NCBI GenBank assembly: GCA_003455595.1
Contig: DMQT01000202.1
Coordinates: 1-7,923, forward strand
DNA from: Betaproteobacteria bacterium
GTDB taxonomy: Bacteria > Pseudomonadota > Gammaproteobacteria > Burkholderiales > Sulfuriferulaceae
DNA length: 7,923 bases
Direction of reading: 5' to 3'
Of the stretch, positions 3,191 through 7,923 are shown piece after piece. How positions within the stretch are numbered: position 1 is the stretch's first letter; each line of letters starts with the position of its first letter. A model generated the notes under the pieces. The model was not told where the DNA came from, made no database searches, and worked only from the letters and a program-made list of their open reading frames with translations. The position numbers and the translations under genes were made by a program.

Positions 3191-5721
3191 TGCGCTTGAG
3201 TCGACTGGGCAGCCTGCGCCAGCTGAGCTGCTGGCTGCTGCTGGGCGAATGGCGCGCCTATCCGTTGCGCGCGCTGACCGCGGTCGCGGCAATCGCGCTG
3301 GGCGTGGCGCTGGGTTTCGCCATCGACCTGATCAATACGGCGGCGTACAACGAATTCTCGGCGGCGGCGCGCAGTCTGTCCGGACAGGCCGATCTGGAGG
3401 TGCGCGGCACCCAGCCGACGTTTGACGAGCGCTACTATCCGATGCTGGCGACCCGCGCGGGCGTGGCGCAGGCCAGTCCGATGCTCGTACTCGACGCCGC
3501 CGTGTCGGGGCAAACCAGCCCGCTCAAGATCATCGGTGTGGACGTCATGCGTGCGGCGGCGCTGACACCGGATCTGGTCGGTGTGCCCGTCGCTGACCGG
3601 CCATTCGACACACTGGCTGACGATGCGGTGTTTCTGTCTCCTGCGGCGATGGCGTGGTTCAAGACCCGTGTCGGCGGTCGCATCAAGCTGCGCGTCGGCA
3701 CCAACAGCGTCAGCTTGCGTGTGGCGGGCGGGCTGGTGCGTGCGCGTGCCGGGCAGCGCATCGGCGTGATGGACATCGGCGCGGCGCAGTGGCGTTTTCA
3801 GCGTATCGGTCAGCTCTCGCGGGTGGTGTTGAAATTGACCGAGGGCGTTAATTTGATGGCGTTCAAAAGCGCGCTGGCACGTGCCACGCAGGGTCAATTG
3901 CAGGTGCTGCAAAGCGCTGATGAAACCAGCCGCAGCGCCAGCCTGTCGCGCGCCTATCGCGTCAATTTGAATGTACTGGCGCTGGTGGCTTTGTTCACTG
4001 GCGCGTTTCTGGTGTTTTCCACGCAGGCGCTGTCGGTGATCCGTCGCCGCAGCCAGTTTGCCCTGCTGCGCGTGATGGGCGTGACGCGCGCGCAACTGCT
4101 GCGCCAGGTGGTGCTGGAAGGTGGCATGGTGGGTGCCGTCGGCGCGGCGCTGGGCATCGTCGGCGGCTATGCGCTGGCGGCAACGGCGCTGCATTTTTTC
4201 GGCGGTGATCTGGGCGGCGGCTATTTCCCCGGCGTGCAGCCCGCGCTGCAGTTCGCGCCGCTGCGTGCCGGTGTATTTTTCACGCTGGGATTGGCGGTGG
4301 CGCTGCTGGGGAGCGCTGCCCCGGCATGGGAAGCCGCGCGCGCCCCTGCCGCACAGGCGCTCAAATCCGGTAGCGAGGAGGGCGCGCTGGCGCAGCTGGC
4401 TAATCCCTGGCCTGCGCTGGTTTTGCTGCTGACCGGTGCACTGCTGACGCTGGCACCGCCGCTGGACGATTTGCCGATTTTCGGCTACCTGGCGGTGGCG
4501 CTGCTGCTGATCGGCGGTATCGCGCTGATGCCTCGCCTGGCGGGTGCAGTGTTCCGCTGGCTACAGCATCTACCCACAACGCATGCCATAACCACGCTGG
4601 TGCTAAGCCGTCTCGCCAACGCACCCGGTCAAGCCGCGATTGCGCTGGGCGGGGTGCTGGCGAGCTTCAGCCTGATGGTGGCGATGGCGATCATGGTTGC
4701 AAGCTTCCGCGTGTCGGTGGACGACTGGCTGTCACACGTGTTGCCTGCCGATGTGTATATCCGCAGCGCGGCGAGCGGTAATACCGCAGCGCTGTCGCCG
4801 GCTGAGCAAGCCATGATTGCACGCACGCCGGGCATTGCGCGGGTGGATTTTATGCGCCTGACGCAGCTCAACCTCGACCCCGCGCGTCCGGCGGTGGCGC
4901 TGATTGCACGGCCGATCGAAGTCAGTACGGCGGCCAATGCCTTGCCGATGGTGCAGACGGTCGCCGTGCCCGCGCACAGCCTGCCGATCTGGGTGTCAGA
5001 AGCAATGGTCGATCTGTATGGGTTTAGCCCCGGCAAACAGGTGCGCCTGCCGCTCGCAGGGCAATGGCGTGACGTCGTGGTGGCGGGGGTGTGGCGCGAT
5101 TACGCACGTCAGTTCGGTGCCATCCAGATGCGGCTGGCGGATTACCGCAGTTTGACCGGCGACACCGCCATCAACGACGCCGGGCTGTGGCTGCAACCCG
5201 GCACGACACCGGCGCAGGCGATTGCCCGGCTCAAAGTTTTGTCATTTGGCGCGGCGCTGGAATACGCGGAACCCGGCGAGATTCGAACCGTCAGTCTGAA
5301 AATATTCGATCGCAGCTTTGTCGTGACCTATTTGCTCGAAGCGGTGGCGATGGTAATTGGCCTGTTCGGCATCGCCGCGACATTTTCGGCGCAGATACTG
5401 GCGCGCGCCAAAGAGTTCGGCATGCTGCGTCACATCGGCGTCACCCGTCGCCAGGTGCTGGGCATCCTGGCGGCGGAGGGCGGCCTGCTGACGCTGATGG
5501 GGATGGCGGTGGGCTTCGTGCTGGGCTGGGTCATTAGTCTGATACTGGTTTTCGTGGTCAACCCGCAGTCGTTCCACTGGCGCATGCAGCTGCACGTGCC
5601 GTGGGGCTTGCTGACGGCGGTGGCCGCGCTGTTGCTGCTGGCGGCAGTGTTGACGGCGCTGATCGCTGGGCGCAGTGCGCTGTCGGGCAGCGTGGTACGC
5701 GCGGTGAGGGAGGATTGGTGA
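3190..5721 (+). CDS. FtsX/MacB-type ABC permease with two FtsX units (YbbP/AttFG-like)
   Basis: An 843-residue inner-membrane permease and partner of the ATPase just upstream. Its layout is: TM1 at about 28-48; a periplasmic MacB-type domain (about 50-255); an FtsX core with helices at about 260-283, 310-335 and 359-380; two middle helices (407-424, 430-452); a further helix (483-506); a second periplasmic domain (about 507-708); and a second FtsX core with helices at about 711-735, 757-788 and 805-830. About ten helices and two FtsX halves in one chain make it a full-length YbbP-like permease, where LolC/E or MacB have four helices and must dimerise. The cytoplasmic motifs RRRSQFALLRVMGVTRAQ (about 285-302) and the similar AKEFGMLRHIGVTRRQ before helix 9 are the ATPase coupling sites. 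Start ATG overlaps the upstream TGA by one base, and its own TGA overlaps the next ATG. Substrate is unknown. Confidence 0.92.
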   Translation: MRLSRLGSLRQLSCWLLLGEWRAYPLRALTAVAAIALGVALGFAIDLINTAAYNEFSAAARSLSGQADLEVRGTQPTFDERYYPMLATRAGVAQASPMLVLDAAVSGQTSPLKIIGVDVMRAAALTPDLVGVPVADRPFDTLADDAVFLSPAAMAWFKTRVGGRIKLRVGTNSVSLRVAGGLVRARAGQRIGVMDIGAAQWRFQRIGQLSRVVLKLTEGVNLMAFKSALARATQGQLQVLQSADETSRSASLSRAYRVNLNVLALVALFTGAFLVFSTQALSVIRRRSQFALLRVMGVTRAQLLRQVVLEGGMVGAVGAALGIVGGYALAATALHFFGGDLGGGYFPGVQPALQFAPLRAGVFFTLGLAVALLGSAAPAWEAARAPAAQALKSGSEEGALAQLANPWPALVLLLTGALLTLAPPLDDLPIFGYLAVALLLIGGIALMPRLAGAVFRWLQHLPTTHAITTLVLSRLANAPGQAAIALGGVLASFSLMVAMAIMVASFRVSVDDWLSHVLPADVYIRSAASGNTAALSPAEQAMIARTPGIARVDFMRLTQLNLDPARPAVALIARPIEVSTAANALPMVQTVAVPAHSLPIWVSEAMVDLYGFSPGKQVRLPLAGQWRDVVVAGVWRDYARQFGAIQMRLADYRSLTGDTAINDAGLWLQPGTTPAQAIARLKVLSFGAALEYAEPGEIRTVSLKIFDRSFVVTYLLEAVAMVIGLFGIAATFSAQILARAKEFGMLRHIGVTRRQVLGILAAEGGLLTLMGMAVGFVLGWVISLILVFVVNPQSFHWRMQLHVPWGLLTAVAALLLLAAVLTALIAGRSALSGSVVRAVREDW

Positions 5722-6785
5722 TGCGGATTCTGATCGTGCTGTGGACGTTGTCGGCGCAGCTTGTTTTTGCCGCTACGCCGGTATTTACGCAGGTCATGCC
5801 CGACCATCGTCTGACGTTTCCGGCGGATTTCGGCGCGCATCCAGATTATCGCACCGAGTGGTGGTACGCCACCGGCTGGCTCACGACGCCGGATCACAAA
5901 CCGCTGGGGTTTCAGGTGACGTTTTTTCGCGCTGCCACTGCGACCGACAGCGCCAACCCCAGCCGCTTTGCGCCACGCCAACTGATCATTGCGCACGCTG
6001 CGCTGTCCGACCCGGCGGTTGGCCATCTGCTGCATGGTCAGAAAAGTGCGCGTGCAGGCTTCGGGCTGGCGTACGCACAAGTGGGCGATACCAACGTCAA
6101 ACTGGATGACTGGACCCTTAAACGCAGTGCCGAGGGCGTGTATCAAACCCGCATCCACGGGCGTGAGTTCGACCTTGACCTGCGCCTCAGCCCCACCCAG
6201 CCGCTGATGCTGCAAGGCGACAACGGCTATTCGCGCAAGGGTCCCGCACCCGGTCAGGCCAGTTATTACTACAGCGCGCCGCAGTTGCGCGTGAGCGGTA
6301 GCGTCAGCCGGAATGGCCAGCGCGTGCTGGTGAGCGGCAGCGCCTGGCTCGATCACGAATGGTCTACCCGTTATATGGATACGCGCGCCGTGGGCTGGGA
6401 CTGGGTTGGTGCCAATCTGGCCGATGGCGGTGCGCTGATGGCGTTTCAGATGCGCCGCGCTGATGGCACGCCGTTATGGGCGCATGCCAGCCTGCGCGAT
6501 GCCAGCGGCAAAACTACCCAGTTCGACAACGCGGCGGTACAGTTCAAGGCGCGGCGCCACTGGCACTCACCGCGCACTGGCGGCCTTTATCCAGTGGCAA
6601 CCGAACTGCGCACCGGCTCGGTGGTGTGGCAGCTCACGCCGCTGCAAGACGATCAGGAACTCGACTCACGCAGCTCCACCGGCGCGGTGTACTGGGAAGG
6701 CGCAACGACGCTGACGCGCGACGGCAAGCCCGTAGGGCGCGGTTATCTGGAAATGACGGGTTACGTCAAGGCACTCAAATTATGA
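5721..6785 (+). CDS. AttH/CrtC-like secreted lipocalin-fold protein
   Basis: A 354-residue exported protein of the AttH / carotenoid-hydratase-like family (often annotated 'predicted secreted hydrolase'). Residues 1-18 are a short signal peptide cut after VFA. The mature part shows the family marks: EWWY (46-49), a SYYYS stretch (181-185), WLDHEW (209-214), GWDW (225-228), YWEGA (324-328) and a closing GYLEMTGY (341-348), consistent with two lipocalin-like beta-barrels. The family occurs next to LolD/FtsX-type transporters, as in AttEFGH, and is presumed to bind a hydrophobic ligand handled by the transporter; there is no carotenoid gene here to support a CrtC role. The ATG at 5721 overlaps the permease stop by one base; the frame stays open 120 bases further upstream, but that extension lies in permease coding sequence and would bury the signal peptide. 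The stop overlaps the next gene by four bases (ATGA). Enzymatic activity is unproven. Confidence 0.9.
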   Translation: MRILIVLWTLSAQLVFAATPVFTQVMPDHRLTFPADFGAHPDYRTEWWYATGWLTTPDHKPLGFQVTFFRAATATDSANPSRFAPRQLIIAHAALSDPAVGHLLHGQKSARAGFGLAYAQVGDTNVKLDDWTLKRSAEGVYQTRIHGREFDLDLRLSPTQPLMLQGDNGYSRKGPAPGQASYYYSAPQLRVSGSVSRNGQRVLVSGSAWLDHEWSTRYMDTRAVGWDWVGANLADGGALMAFQMRRADGTPLWAHASLRDASGKTTQFDNAAVQFKARRHWHSPRTGGLYPVATELRTGSVVWQLTPLQDDQELDSRSSTGAVYWEGATTLTRDGKPVGRGYLEMTGYVKALKL

Positions 6786-7923
6786 CCACACCATCCTCAT
6801 CCACGGCGCAGAAAAGCAGCCTCGCCACCCTCAAGGCGCTGTTGCCCTTCCTTGCCCCGTACCGCCGCCAGTTCGTGCTGGCCGGCATTGCGTTGCTGGT
6901 GGCGGCTGCGGCCACGCTGGCGATTCCGTATGCGTTCCGGCAGATGATCGACCTCGGTTTCGGCACGCCGGGCAGCCAGAGCGTGCGCCACATCAACACC
7001 TATTTCCTTGCGCTGTTCGGCGTGGCCTGCGTGCTGGCGGTTGCCACGGCAGCGCGTTTTTACCTGGTGTCGTGGCTGGGTGAACGCGTCACGGCGGATA
7101 TTCGCAGCGCGGTGTATACGCATGTGCTGCGCCAGAGCCCGCAGTTTTTCGAGACCACGCAAAGCGGCGAAGTGCTGTCGCGCCTGACCACCGATACCAC
7201 GCTGATCCAGGCGCTGGTCGGCACCAGCATTTCGATGGCATTGCGCAACAGCCTGTTGATGGTGGGTGGACTGGCGCTGCTGTTTGTCACCAGCCCGCGC
7301 CTGTCCGCCATCATCATCGTGCTGCTGGCGCTGGTGGTGCTGCCGATCGTGCTGTACGGTCGGCGCGTGCGTCGTCTGTCGCGCGATTCGCAGGACCGTA
7401 TTGCCGACGCCTCGGCGCTGGCGGGCGAGATCCTGAATGCCATGCCGACGGTGCAGGCGTTCACTCATGAAACACTCGAGACACGCCGCTTCAGCACCTC
7501 AGTGGAAAACGCGTTCAATACCGCCATCCAGCGCGTGCGCGCGCGTTCGATGTTGACGCTGGTGGCGATATTGCTGGTGTTCGGCGCGATTGTGTTCGTG
7601 CTGTGGCTCGGTGCGCACGCGGTAATGCAAGGCAGCATGAGCGGTGGCGAACTCGGCCAGTTCATTTTGTACGCGGTCATTGTGGCGGGTGCGATAGGGG
7701 CGCTGTCGGAAGTGCTGGGCGAAGCGCAGCGTGCGGCGGGGGCCACCGAGCGCCTGCTGGAACTGCTTGCAGCCGAGTCGCCGATTCAGCCGCCCGTTGC
7801 GCCGCTGGTGTTGCCGCCACGTAGCGGCAACGGCGCAGCGCTGGGGCTGCATGAAGTGACGTTCCACTATCCGTCACGCCCTGCCAGCGCGGCATTGCAG
7901 CAGTTGTCGCTGCAGGTTGAACC
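6782..7923 (+). CDS. MsbA-like ABC exporter half-transporter (3' truncated by window)
   Basis: The first 380 residues of a type IV ABC exporter (ABCB/MsbA class), running open to the right edge. A short polar start (1-25) is followed by a six-helix transmembrane domain: about 31-52, 72-94, 152-172, 174-194, 256-278 and 290-310. The cytoplasmic loops carry exporter hallmarks: GERVTADIRSAVYTHVLRQSPQFFE (about 100-124), SGEVLSRLTTDTT (128-140) and the SALAGEILNAMPTVQAF stretch (211-227). The nucleotide-binding domain begins near 355 with the A-loop tyrosine in FHYPSRP (Y363). Walker A, signature and Walker B lie beyond the window, so ATPase competence cannot be judged. The ATG overlaps the AttH-like stop as ATGA, so it is coupled to the operon. 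MsbA relatives flip lipids or export drugs; which applies here is open. The minus-strand frames opposite it are shadows. Confidence 0.92.
   Translation, partial: MTTPSSSTAQKSSLATLKALLPFLAPYRRQFVLAGIALLVAAAATLAIPYAFRQMIDLGFGTPGSQSVRHINTYFLALFGVACVLAVATAARFYLVSWLGERVTADIRSAVYTHVLRQSPQFFETTQSGEVLSRLTTDTTLIQALVGTSISMALRNSLLMVGGLALLFVTSPRLSAIIIVLLALVVLPIVLYGRRVRRLSRDSQDRIADASALAGEILNAMPTVQAFTHETLETRRFSTSVENAFNTAIQRVRARSMLTLVAILLVFGAIVFVLWLGAHAVMQGSMSGGELGQFILYAVIVAGAIGALSEVLGEAQRAAGATERLLELLAAESPIQPPVAPLVLPPRSGNGAALGLHEVTFHYPSRPASAALQQLSLQVE

Noticed and set aside
2992..4194. 400-codon open frame on the minus strand
   Set aside because: Arg/His/Gln-rich composition typical of the antisense frame of GC-rich genes, and it lies wholly opposite the well-supported ATPase and permease.
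5601..5720. Upstream in-frame extension of the AttH-like gene
   Set aside because: It lies within permease coding sequence in another frame, has low-complexity content and would place 40 residues before a good signal peptide; the ATG at 5721 shows the same one-base overlap with the preceding stop as the permease start.
5430..6356. 308-codon open frame on the minus strand
   Set aside because: Spans the junction of two conserved plus-strand genes and has no recognisable domain; a GC-rich shadow frame.

Overview
The window reads as GC-rich proteobacterial chromosome with dense coding, overlapping start/stop codons and Shine-Dalgarno sites of the AGGAG type. The gene set (a GlrR-type sigma-54 activator, a bactofilin, and an AttH/LolD/FtsX-type transporter set like that of nitrifying and related bacteria) suggests a betaproteobacterium, perhaps Nitrosomonadales-like. 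That placement is inference from protein flavour, not from a marker gene. There is no sign of phage, transposon, CRISPR, tRNA or rRNA.

Layout: (1) 1-648, the C-terminal half of a GlrR-like sigma-54 response regulator, cut by the left edge. (2) 649-935, a regulatory region with two perfect TGTC-N10-GACA operators and a near-consensus sigma-54 promoter (-24/-12), reading into (3) a small secreted EF-hand protein (936-1232) and a BON-domain protein (1313-1609), closed by a strong two-way terminator (1621-1655). (4) A bactofilin gene on the minus strand (2262-1672). (5) 2263-2542, a divergent regulatory region holding a second near-perfect sigma-54 promoter, on the minus strand and facing the bactofilin, with an IHF-like site and two more GlrR-type operators upstream of it. 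(6) 2543 to the right edge, a tightly coupled plus-strand operon: LolD/AttE-type ATPase, 843-residue FtsX-type permease, AttH/CrtC-like secreted lipocalin-fold protein, and a truncated MsbA-like ABC exporter. Its three junctions overlap by 1, 1 and 4 bases.

The main result is regulatory. TGTC-N10-GACA is the known GlrR recognition motif of enteric bacteria, where GlrR drives glmY from a sigma-54 promoter with the help of IHF. Here a glrR-like gene sits beside two sigma-54 promoters, each with a pair of such operators at sensible enhancer distances (about -97/-163 and -110/-187). I infer a local GlrR/sigma-54 regulon made of EF-hand + BON and bactofilin, all plausibly envelope or cell-shape functions, with the lipid/lipoprotein-type transporter operon starting next to the last operator. 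Both predicted sigma-54 transcripts also begin with a stem-loop within the first 30 nucleotides. Promoter activity, GlrR binding and the biological role are untested.
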